Origin: Gammaproteobacteria bacterium
GTDB taxonomy: Bacteria; Pseudomonadota; Gammaproteobacteria; Pseudomonadales; Oceanobacteraceae
Direction: 5' to 3'
Assembly: GCA_013373125.1 (NCBI GenBank)
Contig: JABXIK010000019.1
Span: forward strand, 1-33,322
DNA length: 33,322 bases
Below the pieces are notes generated by a model, which worked only from the letters and a program-made list of their open reading frames with translations, had not been told where the DNA came from and made no database searches. Positions 7,650-15,536 of this stretch are shown piece after piece. Position numbers and translations under genes: made by a program. The stretch's first letter is position 1; each line of letters opens with the position of its first letter.

Positions 7650-7898
7650 ATGTCGTCCTTTGCCCTGTATTACTATGATCAATGTCCATTCTGCCAAATG
7701 GTGCTGCGCGAGATGCGCAACCTGCCATTAAAGGTTGAACTGAAAAACACCCTCATGGACCCACAAAACCGCCAAGATTTAATCCAAGGGGGCGGACGTT
7801 CCACCGTACCGTGCCTACGCATCACAGACGCGCAAGGCCAAGTACAATGGATGTATGAATCAAGAGATATCGTGCAATACCTGAAGAATCAGGCGTAA
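7650..7898 (+). CDS. Glutaredoxin-like thiol-disulfide oxidoreductase
   Basis: 82 residues, the size of classical glutaredoxins. A beta strand (FALYYYDQ) leads into the dithiol active site CPFC at residues 12-15, followed by a helix (QMVLREMRN). The G-R-S-T-V-P segment at about residues 51-56 contains the conserved cis-proline of the thioredoxin fold. The end YESRDIVQYL is the usual C-terminal helix. Probable role: glutathione-dependent disulfide reduction in the cytosol. Similar small proteins form the N-terminal domain of GST-like proteins. AGAGGAG at 7631-7637 is a strong ribosome-binding site with a longish 12-nt spacer to ATG 7650. The open frame runs back to 7506 inside the permease, but the residues there do not resemble the family. 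Confidence 0.85.
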   Translation: MSSFALYYYDQCPFCQMVLREMRNLPLKVELKNTLMDPQNRQDLIQGGGRSTVPCLRITDAQGQVQWMYESRDIVQYLKNQA

Positions 7899-7905
7899 AT
7901 AGGCG

Positions 7906-8520
7906 TCACACTAATTGTTTTTGTTTGAGTAAGCGCTCAACTGTGTCCACCACGGCTTGAATGTGACTATCAATTTCTAAATTAATGCCATCGCCCACCT
8001 GAACGTTTTTATAGGTAGTAATGTTCAGAGTCTCAGGGATGAGATACACACAAAAGCGATCTTGGCGTACTTCAGCAATGGTCAGGCTACAACCATTTAA
8101 GCCGATGTAACCTTTATCAAATACATATGGCTTAATAGCATCGGTTAACTCAAACCACACAATGCAGTTATTTTCTGGGCGCTCAATATCCACCACACGT
8201 ACCACACTGTGCACATGCCCACTTAATTGATGACCACCAATGTCATCGCCAAATTTCGCGGCGCGCTCAACGTTTACGTAGCTACCTTCACTTAAGCTTT
8301 GAAGATTGGTTAACTTTAAACTAGCCATCATTACATCGAATGTTACTTGATTGCCGCTAATACTGGTTACCGTTAAACAAGTGCCATTTAATGCCACACT
8401 CGCCCCTAGAGTCAGCCCAGGGATCAGGTTATCCGGCAACGATAAGGTGAGTGTCCATAAACCCGTTTGTTTTTGAATACGATCAATTTGAACGGCAGTC
8501 TGTACAATTCCGGTAAACAT
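7906..8520 (-). CDS. ribE: Riboflavin synthase, alpha subunit
   Basis: Catalyses dismutation of two 6,7-dimethyl-8-ribityllumazine molecules to riboflavin and the pyrimidinedione, the last riboflavin step. 204 residues with the two tandem lumazine-binding barrels of the family. The first begins with MFTGIVQ and contains GASVALNGTCLTVT, FDVMMASLKLTNL and VNVERA. The second contains GGHQLSGHVHSV, GYIGLNGCSLTI and VNLE-like IPETLNIT. GGAAG ends six bases before ATG 8520, which fixes this start. The ATG two codons earlier abuts the ribosome-binding site. It is separated from other rib genes and converges on the glutaredoxin-like gene with only 7 nt between stop codons and no terminator between them. 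Confidence 0.95.
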   Translation of the reverse strand: MFTGIVQTAVQIDRIQKQTGLWTLTLSLPDNLIPGLTLGASVALNGTCLTVTSISGNQVTFDVMMASLKLTNLQSLSEGSYVNVERAAKFGDDIGGHQLSGHVHSVVRVVDIERPENNCIVWFELTDAIKPYVFDKGYIGLNGCSLTIAEVRQDRFCVYLIPETLNITTYKNVQVGDGINLEIDSHIQAVVDTVERLLKQKQLV

Positions 8521-8601
8521 AGGCATCTTCCAAATTCGAAGGGGTTATTATGAACTATACTAACCTCAGATTCCTGAGAAAATTCTTACAATAAGCGCCT
8601 A

Positions 8602-9771
8602 ATGATACGGAAAACGACGGATAAAAAAATAGGATTGGTGCTTTCGGGCGGTGGCGCTCGTGCGGCATATCAGGTGGGCGTACTCAAAGCCATTATTCGT
8701 TTACTCCCCCAAGACACGGCCAACCCCTTTCAAGTCATCAGTGGCACCAGTGCGGGTGCCATTAATGCCGTGGCGTTAGCAAGCTATGCCAGCCATTATC
8801 GTCAAGGAATTCAGCGCTTAGAGCACACATGGAAGAATTTCAGCTGCGATCAAATTTTTCGCAGTGATTTCTTAAGTGTTTTAAAGTGGTCGACTAAATT
8901 CTTTCTTAATACATTCTTTGGCTATAAAGCAGGTGATCCTGTCTCCCTTCTGGATAATTCGCCTTTACGTCAGCTGCTAAAAAAAATGATCTTGTTTGAG
9001 AACATTCAAAAAGCGATTGATAACCAAGATCTTCATGCGCTTTCCGTCACCGCATCCGGTTATGCCTCTGGAGAATCTGTCAGCTTTTTCCAAGGACACA
9101 AAAATATCAAAAACTGGCAGCGTTTGCGCCGCATCGGGTTACGCTCCCGTATTAGCGTTGAGCATCTACTCGCATCTTCAGCTATACCGGCTGTTTTCCC
9201 TGCCATACAAATTAATCGCGAATACTTTGGCGATGGTGCCATACGTCAATTAGCCCCTATCAGCCCAGCCTTGCATCTAGGGGCAGATAAAATTTTAGTG
9301 ATTGGTGTGAGTGGTCAAGCCCATAAGCGCAAACCAAGAGAGCAGATGAAACATTATCCGAGTATGGCGAAAATCATGAACCACATGTTTAATGCCGCTT
9401 TCTTAGATAGCATGGAAAGTGATGTTGAGCGCCTATCTCGGATCAACAACACCATCAGTAAGATTCCTGAAAAGATAATGGAAACTCAGCAAATTAATTT
9501 ACGCCCAGTTGAGATTCTAGAAATTAATCCCAGCGAATCCATTGATGATATTGCAGCACGCCATGCTCGTGAATTACCTAAGGGCCTAAGAGTATTTCTC
9601 AAAGGCTCTGGCACCACCCATAAAAGCGGCGCTGGCGTATTAAGTTATTTATTATTTGAACGTGGGTTTTGTCGAGAGCTCATTCAATGTGGCTATGATG
9701 ACGCCATGAAACGTAAAGATGACATTTTGCGTTTTTTCTGTGACTCGGCAGAAGAGCAAAAACAAGCCTAA
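8602..9771 (+). CDS. Patatin-like phospholipase family protein
   Basis: Predicted serine acyl hydrolase of 389 residues. The oxyanion loop is S-G-G-G-A-R at residues 15-20. The nucleophile elbow is GTSAG with Ser 50, and the catalytic Asp is in DGA at residue 211, completing the Ser-Asp dyad. No signal peptide is present, which fits intracellular RssA/YchK-type patatins rather than secreted toxins. The region beyond about 300 is a C-terminal extension containing LSYLLFERGFCRELIQCGYDDA, found in bacterial patatin proteins of about 390 residues. Likely activity is phospholipid or lysophospholipid hydrolysis; the substrate is unproven. The start has no strong Shine-Dalgarno. A hairpin (9766-9773 with 9793-9799) spans its stop codon but lacks a T-run, so read-through to the next two genes is possible. 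Confidence 0.9.
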   Translation: MIRKTTDKKIGLVLSGGGARAAYQVGVLKAIIRLLPQDTANPFQVISGTSAGAINAVALASYASHYRQGIQRLEHTWKNFSCDQIFRSDFLSVLKWSTKFFLNTFFGYKAGDPVSLLDNSPLRQLLKKMILFENIQKAIDNQDLHALSVTASGYASGESVSFFQGHKNIKNWQRLRRIGLRSRISVEHLLASSAIPAVFPAIQINREYFGDGAIRQLAPISPALHLGADKILVIGVSGQAHKRKPREQMKHYPSMAKIMNHMFNAAFLDSMESDVERLSRINNTISKIPEKIMETQQINLRPVEILEINPSESIDDIAARHARELPKGLRVFLKGSGTTHKSGAGVLSYLLFERGFCRELIQCGYDDAMKRKDDILRFFCDSAEEQKQA

Positions 9772-9843
9772 GCCAAAACACAAAGCAATTGAGCTTAGGT
9801 GTCATCAAGGCTACCATGTTCAAAAATACAATAATGAAACACT

Positions 9844-10527
9844 ATGCGCCTACTCATTCTACTCACTTGTTTTATTGTCCCTGCTACATTTGCCTACCCT
9901 GTTGGCCAGTACGCTGGTTTTGGCATGGGATACACTTGGACTCAAGCCACATTTAACGATCAAACTCGTACATTAGGCGCCACACGTGAAGTTCCAAGCC
10001 ATAGCGATGTAAGCGACGCAAGCCTACCCTGGCAAGCTTATTACGGCTTTCGGTTCCACCCAAACTATGGTATCGAAGTCGGTTACATGAATTATGGCAG
10101 CATAGAATTCCGTAAAACCTTAACCACATTTGACGACAGTCAATCTACCATTACTAAAACCAGTGTACGCGATGCCGAAGTGTCCAGCTCAGGTTTTTTC
10201 TTACAACATGTTTTATCTTACCCTCTGCTATCACATTTTGTTGTGCAAGCACGGGCAGGTATTTTAATCGGCAGTACCCACTATAGCGACCTAGAAACCC
10301 TGACCACCACATCAGATGACACAGGTACGGTCACCATCGTTCAACCAAACTCCACGGATGATGGTTTTATTAAAGAACAACTGGCATTAAGTGTGTTATA
10401 CCAATCTTCTAAAAGTTGGTATTGGCGATTGCAAGTAAATCAGCTTGATGTAAAACATTCAGAAGAAAAAGAGTCATTCACCCAATGGTTTACAAGCCTT
10501 TCGTTAGAGTATCAATTAGAGGATTAA
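9844..10527 (+). CDS. Predicted outer-membrane beta-barrel protein (OmpA-like barrel fold)
   Basis: 227 residues with a signal peptide (MRLLILLTCFIVPATFA, cleavage before YPVGQ). The mature part opens with YAGFGMGYTWTQATF. It continues with alternating amphipathic strands such as WQAYYGFRFHPNYGIEVGYMNYGSIEF and FVVQARAGILIGSTHY, and ends with WFTSLSLEYQLED. This periodicity fits an eight-stranded barrel of the OMP_b-brl type. The chain ends in an acidic residue instead of the usual aromatic. Function unknown: a small porin-like, adhesive or structural protein are all possible. The stop is 3 nt before the next lipoprotein start, so the two are almost certainly co-translated. Confidence 0.75.
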   Translation: MRLLILLTCFIVPATFAYPVGQYAGFGMGYTWTQATFNDQTRTLGATREVPSHSDVSDASLPWQAYYGFRFHPNYGIEVGYMNYGSIEFRKTLTTFDDSQSTITKTSVRDAEVSSSGFFLQHVLSYPLLSHFVVQARAGILIGSTHYSDLETLTTTSDDTGTVTIVQPNSTDDGFIKEQLALSVLYQSSKSWYWRLQVNQLDVKHSEEKESFTQWFTSLSLEYQLED

Positions 10528-10530
10528 ATC

Positions 10531-10917
10531 ATGCGGAATATCGTTAAATTTTTTATTTCTTTCACTCTCGTAATTCAACTATTTGGCTGTGCTTCATTAT
10601 TTAATGGTAGTGAGCAACAGGTGAGCATCAAGACTCATAAGAATGCCGAGATCTTTATTGATGATCGTTTTTCTGGCAAAGGCTATGCTCAAAAGCCACT
10701 GAAGCGAGATGAAAGCCATGTTATTCGTGTTGTCTTAGGCGATTGCGAACAAACCTACATTACTCAAGCAAAGTTCAATCGCACCAGTCTTCTCGGTTTA
10801 TTTTTAGACGCAGGCCTGATCAGTATCCCAGTTGATTTCATCACTGGCGCTGCATGGGATGTGCATCCCGATCGTTTCATCATGCAACCAGAATGCATGG
10901 ACACGGCGAAACCTTAA
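10531..10917 (+). CDS. Small lipoprotein of unknown function
   Basis: 128 residues. The N-terminal signal has basic MRNIVK, a hydrophobic core and the lipobox LFGC (Cys at about 20), followed by A-S, which favours outer-membrane sorting. The mature part has a short PEGA-like stretch (VSIKTHKNAEIFIDDRFSGKG) and a hydrophobic segment, LLGLFLDAGLISIPVDFITGAAW, near the C-terminus. This combination recurs in small gammaproteobacterial lipoproteins without assigned function. AGAGGA seven bases before ATG 10531 is a strong ribosome-binding site overlapping the end of the barrel-protein gene. The pairing suggests that the lipoprotein acts with, or helps mature, that protein. Confidence 0.72.
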   Translation: MRNIVKFFISFTLVIQLFGCASLFNGSEQQVSIKTHKNAEIFIDDRFSGKGYAQKPLKRDESHVIRVVLGDCEQTYITQAKFNRTSLLGLFLDAGLISIPVDFITGAAWDVHPDRFIMQPECMDTAKP

Positions 10918-10932
10918 ATAACACCCATAAAA

Positions 10933-10954
10933 AAACCGCTTAATTAAGCGGTTT
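10933..10954. terminator. Terminator at the end of the rnhB operon, overlapping the rnhB stop codon
   Basis: The 22-nt palindrome AAACCGCTTAATTAAGCGGTTT includes the rnhB TAA. In minus-strand reading it is followed by a run of five T, the standard factor-independent arrangement. In the plus direction, after the lipoprotein gene, only TTTCTGTT follows, so termination there is weaker. Confidence 0.75.
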
Positions 10955-11561
10955 CTGTTAGTAGAGCCTTCACTGGCCCATAGGTTTTTCGATAAATCTC
11001 TGTAGGTCCATATTCCCTTAAAGCCTCAAGGTGAGCCTTTGTAGGGTAGCCCTTATGCTTGGCTAGACCATATTGAGGATATTGCGCATCCAGCTTCACC
11101 ATATCATGGTCACGCTCAACTTTCGCTAATACGGACGCCGCAGAAATCGATGCTACCAATGCATCCCCCTTCACAATTGCCGTACCAGCACAAGGCAGAT
11201 CTTTTGGTAAACGATTACCATCAATCAAAGCATGTTGAGCAGAAATCTGTAAACCTTGAACCGCACGCGTCATAGCTAACATACGCGCATTTAAAATATT
11301 AATCTCGTCAATTTCTTGCGCTGTACAACGTGCAATGCAATACGCCAATGCTTTTTCTTTAATGATCGGAAAAAGCATTTCGCGCTTTTTCTCACTCAAT
11401 TTTTTCGAATCATTTAGCTCAGCAATTGGATTATTCGGATCAAGGATAACAGCTGCCGCCACTACATCCCCACACAGAGGGCCAGCGCCAGCTTCATCAA
11501 CACCACAATAGATGAGTTGCTGATCAATGATTAATTGCTCTTGAGGAATTATTTCAAGCAT
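10944..11561 (-). CDS. rnhB: Ribonuclease HII
   Basis: Removes ribonucleotides embedded in DNA and RNA of hybrids. 205 residues from ATG 11561, which has GGTGA six bases upstream. ATG 11567 directly abuts that site. The acidic catalytic set of type 2 RNase H is present: Asp22 and Glu23 (GVDEAG), Asp114 (LIDGNR) and Asp133 (VKGD). The conserved ISAASVLAK and [12 protein letters not shown] segments and the C-terminal YGPVK also fit. Odd point: the usual G-R-G after the first catalytic pair reads G-A-G (residues 25-27, codons GGC GCT GGC). That Arg belongs to the motif used for recognising the RNA-DNA junction. The gene overlaps lpxB by 8 nt and is the last gene of the operon; dnaE, often next, is not here. 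Confidence 0.95.
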   Translation of the reverse strand: MLEIIPQEQLIIDQQLIYCGVDEAGAGPLCGDVVAAAVILDPNNPIAELNDSKKLSEKKREMLFPIIKEKALAYCIARCTAQEIDEINILNARMLAMTRAVQGLQISAQHALIDGNRLPKDLPCAGTAIVKGDALVASISAASVLAKVERDHDMVKLDAQYPQYGLAKHKGYPTKAHLEALREYGPTEIYRKTYGPVKALLTETA

Positions 11562-12696
11562 TCCCATTCACCAAATTTAATACTGCGCTAGCCGCTGCTT
11601 GGTCCGCATCACGCTTTAGATCCTGGTGTAAGGCCAAAAATTCAGCTTGTAAATGTGCGGATGCTTTCTCGTTCTGTAAGAAGTTTAATACGGCATTGGC
11701 TAAGTTTTCAGGGGTGGCTGCTTCTTGTAAAATCTCTGGCACCAGCTCTTTACCAGCCAACAAGTTAGGCAAAGACACAAAAGGCTGCTTTAACATTTTT
11801 CGTACAATATACGCCGTCATTGCAGATAACTTGTATGAGACCACTAACGGCTTTTTAAACAACATGCCTTCTAGTGCTGCTGTACCGGACGCCATCAAAA
11901 CAGTATCCGCACATTCCATGGCTTCACGACTTTGACCATGTAACAAATTAACCGCTAAAGATTCGTGATCCGCCAACATATTTGTTAATTGCTGAAAGCG
12001 CTCATCATTTGCAGCCGGTAATACAAACTCAACATTGGGCAATTGCTGCTTAATTAACTCAGCCGTTTGTAAAAATAACTCACCAAGCCGTGACACTTCA
12101 CCTTCACGAGAACCCGGTAAGAGTGCGACGACTTTTTTATCTGCATTGATATTTAATACTGAACGAGCATGTTGAGTATCTGGCTCTAATGGAATGGCAT
12201 CCGCCAAAGTATGGCCGACACATACAGCAGGCACACCATGCCTTTTATAAAAGTCCACTTCGAATGGGAATAGGCATAAAACCAGATCCACGGACTCTTT
12301 TATTTTAAATACACGTTTTTCACGCCAAGCCCAAACACTTGGACTGACATAGTGAACAGCCTTAATGCCTTTTTGTTTCAATTTACGTTCTAAATTGAGA
12401 TTAAAATCAGGCGCATCAATGCCAATAAATACATCGGGCTTTAGATCCACTAAGGTATTAAATAGCTGCTTACGAATCTTAAGCAACTCACCTAATCGAC
12501 CCAGTACTTCGAATAATCCCATCACAGACAAACGCTCCATGGGATAAAGGGATTCAAAGCCTTCTGCAATCATTTTAGGGCCGCCAATGCCCACAAAACG
12601 AGCACCAGGGTATTGTTGTTTTAACGCTTTAACTAAACCAGCACCGAGAATATCTCCCGATGCTTCTCCTGCCACCATGGCAAAGCACAATGACAT
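11554..12696 (-). CDS. lpxB: Lipid-A-disaccharide synthase
   Basis: Glycosyltransferase (GT19) joining UDP-2,3-diacylglucosamine and lipid X into the beta-1,6 disaccharide of lipid A, at the cytoplasmic face of the inner membrane. 380 residues, normal for the family. Signatures: [14 protein letters not shown] at the N-terminus, [43 protein letters not shown] and LPGSREGEV. The nucleotide-binding C-lobe has MASGTAALE and [11 protein letters not shown] 12696 shares one base with the lpxA TAA (TAATG), so translation is coupled. Confidence 0.97.
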   Translation of the reverse strand: MSLCFAMVAGEASGDILGAGLVKALKQQYPGARFVGIGGPKMIAEGFESLYPMERLSVMGLFEVLGRLGELLKIRKQLFNTLVDLKPDVFIGIDAPDFNLNLERKLKQKGIKAVHYVSPSVWAWREKRVFKIKESVDLVLCLFPFEVDFYKRHGVPAVCVGHTLADAIPLEPDTQHARSVLNINADKKVVALLPGSREGEVSRLGELFLQTAELIKQQLPNVEFVLPAANDERFQQLTNMLADHESLAVNLLHGQSREAMECADTVLMASGTAALEGMLFKKPLVVSYKLSAMTAYIVRKMLKQPFVSLPNLLAGKELVPEILQEAATPENLANAVLNFLQNEKASAHLQAEFLALHQDLKRDADQAAASAVLNLVNGNA

Positions 12697-13466
12697 TAGC
12701 GGATAATTCCTCGAGTGGATTGTTCGATGCTTTCGATGAAAGCTTCAACTGCGGGAGATTCTTTAAGTAGCTCAGCTAATTCAGGTTTCGCTTCTTCTAG
12801 GGTCAAGCCTTTACGATAAACCGTTTTATACGCATTACGTAAAACGCGAATATCATTCTTTTCGAAACCTCGGCGCTTCAAGCCCTCGATATTAATGCCA
12901 TGTGGCTGAGCTGAATTACCATTCGCCATCACATAAGCCGGCACATCTTTCAACACGATTGAGCCAGTACCACACATGCTGTGACTGCCAATTTTTACGA
13001 ATTGATGTACTTGTGATGCACCACCTAAAATCACGTAATTGCCGATATGTACATGGCCTGCAATGTTAGTGTCGTTAGCTAAAATGCAGTTGTCAGCCAC
13101 TATGACGTCATGGGCCACGTGCACGTTCACCATAAATAAATTATGGCTGCCGATTTTCGTTAAACTGTTATCTTGAGTAGTTCCACGATGCACAGTGCAA
13201 GCTTCGCGGAAAATATTGTGGTCACCAATCTCTAGGCGAGTAGCTTCACCTTTGAATTTTTTGTCCTGACAATCTTCACCAATGGTGCAAAATTGAAATA
13301 TGCGGTTGTGTTTACCAATCGTGGTTGGCCCTTTAATCACAACATGGCTACCAATCACAGTACCTTCGTCAATGGTGACGTCCGGACCAATAATAGTAAA
13401 CGGACCAACTTCTACGTTATCTGCCAATTTGGCGCTGGGATCAATAATAGCGCGTGAATCAATCAA
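12696..13466 (-). CDS. lpxA: UDP-N-acetylglucosamine acyltransferase
   Basis: First enzyme of lipid A synthesis: transfers a 3-hydroxyacyl chain from ACP to the 3-OH of UDP-GlcNAc. 256 residues forming left-handed beta-helix hexapeptide repeats (about 3-185), then a helical C-terminal domain with [20 protein letters not shown]. The catalytic His lies in [12 protein letters not shown]. The start is assigned to TTG 13466. It gives the family N-terminus [12 protein letters not shown], and AAGGG lies about nine bases upstream. A longer GTG frame from 13487 would add seven residues not typical of LpxA. The TTG start overlaps the end of fabZ by 8 nt. Confidence 0.95.
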   Translation of the reverse strand: MIDSRAIIDPSAKLADNVEVGPFTIIGPDVTIDEGTVIGSHVVIKGPTTIGKHNRIFQFCTIGEDCQDKKFKGEATRLEIGDHNIFREACTVHRGTTQDNSLTKIGSHNLFMVNVHVAHDVIVADNCILANDTNIAGHVHIGNYVILGGASQVHQFVKIGSHSMCGTGSIVLKDVPAYVMANGNSAQPHGINIEGLKRRGFEKNDIRVLRNAYKTVYRKGLTLEEAKPELAELLKESPAVEAFIESIEQSTRGIIR

Positions 13467-13911
13467 AATGTATTTCCCTTTCGGCACACATAATTTCCGC
13501 TTGGCAGGCTATTTGTCCATCTACCCAAGCTTCACATTCAAATCGCCAGATACCACGTTTGTCACTAACATAACGCGCCTCCATGTCTAAACGATCTCCT
13601 GGCACCACAGGTTTTTTAAAGCGAGCTTTATCTACGCCCGCAAAATAATACACCGTGTTTTCGGCCTTTTCTTTTTCTATGGCATCTAACCCTAATAGCC
13701 CAGCTAGTTGCGCTAATGATTCTAAGATCAATACCCCAGGCATAATTGGATGCTTGGGAAAGTGGCCATTAAAAAATGGCTCGTTACTGGTGACATTCTT
13801 GTAACCCACAATACGCTGTTTTTTATCCAGCTCGGTTACGCGATCCACCAATAAAAACGGATATCGATGAGGTAATAAATCCGTAATTTCCTTATAACTC
13901 ATTACCGTCAT
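13459..13911 (-). CDS. fabZ: (3R)-hydroxyacyl-ACP dehydratase FabZ
   Basis: Dehydrates 3-hydroxyacyl-ACP in fatty acid elongation and competes with LpxA/LpxD for the same hydroxyacyl-ACP pool, which explains its place in the lpx operon. 150 residues with a hot-dog fold. [14 protein letters not shown] is near the N-terminus. The active site [22 protein letters not shown] contains the catalytic His and, on the following helix, the Glu. [11 protein letters not shown] follows. ATG 13911 is chosen because AGGAA lies seven bases upstream and the gene then starts 4 nt after the lpxD stop. An upstream in-frame start at 13938 would overlap lpxD by 23 nt. Confidence 0.96.
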   Translation of the reverse strand: MTVMSYKEITDLLPHRYPFLLVDRVTELDKKQRIVGYKNVTSNEPFFNGHFPKHPIMPGVLILESLAQLAGLLGLDAIEKEKAENTVYYFAGVDKARFKKPVVPGDRLDMEARYVSDKRGIWRFECEAWVDGQIACQAEIMCAEREIHFD

Positions 13912-13915
13912 ATCG

Positions 13916-14932
13916 TCATTCCTGTTGAGATTTCTCAATGAGTTTAATGCGTTTCGCCATTTCGTCCAGTTGGCGGAAACGTGCTGCGCTCTTACGCCAT
14001 TCTGCCGTACTCGACATAGCTGTACCAGAAGAGTAGCTACCTGGCTCTGTAATACTCTTTGTCACAAGGGTCATGGCTGTCACATGGGTGCCATCAACCA
14101 ATTGTAAGTGACCGGCAACACCAACACCGCCCGCTAAGGTGCAGCAACTACCAATTTTGGTACTACCTGCGATCATGCACCCGCCAGCCATAGCAGTATG
14201 AGCGCCAACTTCAACGTTATGGGCAATTTGAATTTGATTATCTAGCTTCACACCATCACCGATAACGGTATCGCTCATGGCTCCACGATCAATCGTGGTA
14301 TTAGCACCAATTTCCACATCATCGCCGATACTTACACCACCGATTTGGCAAATTTTTACCCATTTGCCCTTTTCATTGGCAAATCCGAAACCATCCGAAC
14401 CGATCACGGCACCGCTATGAATGATGCCATCACGACCAATCACCACATCATGGTAAATACTAACATTTTGATGAAGACGAGTTCGTGCGCCTATCCGGCT
14501 ATTAGTGCCCAACACTGAACCTGCGCCAATAACAACACCTTCTTCTAATACGGCATAATCATCAATAACAGCCTTAGCACCAATGCTAACCCCATCAGCC
14601 ACTTTTGCTAATGGACTCACAACGGCACTTGGGTGAATTTGTCCGCTAGGCGAAGGAAGTGTATTAAAAAATTGAGAGACTTTGGCATAACCTAGGTACG
14701 GATTATCCAGTACCAATGCCGCACATTGGCACTCTTCGGCTTGCTTAGGGTGTACGATCACAGCACTAGCTTGAGTGTGCTGCAACTGATCTTTATACGC
14801 CATATTCGCTAAAAAACTCAGCTGACCCGATTGAGCCTGAGCAAGCGTCGCAATGCCTTCGATGACGATAGACTCGTCACCGATTAACTGAGCATCGAGC
14901 AGTTTTGCTAATTCACCAAGTGTATGAGCCAT
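13916..14932 (-). CDS. lpxD: UDP-3-O-(3-hydroxyacyl)glucosamine N-acyltransferase
   Basis: Third lipid A enzyme; adds the N-linked 3-hydroxyacyl chain. 338 residues. The N-terminal uridine-binding domain (about 1-100) contains [15 protein letters not shown] and [13 protein letters not shown]. The middle is a left-handed beta-helix of hexapeptide repeats (for example [16 protein letters not shown]). The catalytic His is in [18 protein letters not shown]-terminal helix follows ([24 protein letters not shown]). The start lies 3 nt after the skp stop in the same transcript. Confidence 0.97.
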   Translation of the reverse strand: MAHTLGELAKLLDAQLIGDESIVIEGIATLAQAQSGQLSFLANMAYKDQLQHTQASAVIVHPKQAEECQCAALVLDNPYLGYAKVSQFFNTLPSPSGQIHPSAVVSPLAKVADGVSIGAKAVIDDYAVLEEGVVIGAGSVLGTNSRIGARTRLHQNVSIYHDVVIGRDGIIHSGAVIGSDGFGFANEKGKWVKICQIGGVSIGDDVEIGANTTIDRGAMSDTVIGDGVKLDNQIQIAHNVEVGAHTAMAGGCMIAGSTKIGSCCTLAGGVGVAGHLQLVDGTHVTAMTLVTKSITEPGSYSSGTAMSSTAEWRKSAARFRQLDEMAKRIKLIEKSQQE

Positions 14933-14935
14933 AAC

Positions 14936-15451
14936 TTACTTCGCAGCGCTGGCTTCATTTAATTTGTTTAATAGCTTTTTGGTTAAATCTAAATCCGGCA
15001 CAACGTGAATTACTGCTTGGCCGTTTAGTACAATATCCACGCCTTCAGCGTCGATTAAAGATTTTAAAATTTCTTGTAAACGCGGTAAGTTTGCACGGAA
15101 GAATTGCTGGCGCCATTGTTGTTCCGCCTGTTGTAATTTACCAGCGTAGAATTTAAATTCGCTTTGCTTTTCTTTAATATCATTACTGATCTTGCGTCGC
15201 TCTTCATCGCTCATAATGGCGCCATCTTTTTGTAATTTTTCTTGGCTCGCCATTAGGTCCTTTTCAAGATCCTTTACTTTGCCAAGATCATCGCCAAACT
15301 GATCTTCCACTTGCTTGAAAGACGCTTTAGCACCGTCCGATTGAAACAAAGCACGTTCCATATCCACAACTGCGATTTTGCTGCCTGCTGCCATGGCCGA
15401 AGATGCAACGAACACTAGACTCGCTACGGCAACTTTTGTCCAATTAAACAT
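14936..15451 (-). CDS. skp: Periplasmic chaperone OmpH/Skp
   Basis: Holds unfolded outer-membrane proteins in the periplasm for delivery to BamA. 171 residues with a Sec signal peptide (MFNWTKVAVASLVFVASSAMA, cleaved before AGSKIAVVDM). The core IAVVDMERALFQSDGAKASF is typical. A long charged helical tentacle region follows, rich in Lys, Glu and Gln (about 45-130). A C-terminal strand region with GVDIVLNGQAVIHVV completes the body. ATG 15451 is chosen over 15472 because GGAAG lies four bases upstream and the signal peptide then starts correctly. Confidence 0.93.
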   Translation of the reverse strand: MFNWTKVAVASLVFVASSAMAAGSKIAVVDMERALFQSDGAKASFKQVEDQFGDDLGKVKDLEKDLMASQEKLQKDGAIMSDEERRKISNDIKEKQSEFKFYAGKLQQAEQQWRQQFFRANLPRLQEILKSLIDAEGVDIVLNGQAVIHVVPDLDLTKKLLNKLNEASAAK

Positions 15452-15502
15452 AATACTTCCTATTGTCATCACTTATTATTGTAAAAATCTGGCCAAGAAG
15501 AC

Positions 15503-15530
15503 TGCTTGAAAACCCCAAGATTTTCAAGCA
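15503..15530 (-). other. Intercistronic hairpin between bamA and skp
   Basis: A perfect 10-bp stem, TGCTTGAAAA / TTTTCAAGCA, with an 8-nt loop begins 7 nt after the bamA stop in minus-strand reading. No T-run follows, so it looks more like an mRNA stability or processing element than a terminator. Confidence 0.55.
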
Positions 15531-15536
15531 AGACCT

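Noticed and set aside
9719..9976. 85-codon plus-strand frame bridging the patatin and barrel genes
   Set aside because: It overlaps two real genes in another frame and has no recognisable domain or ribosome-binding site.
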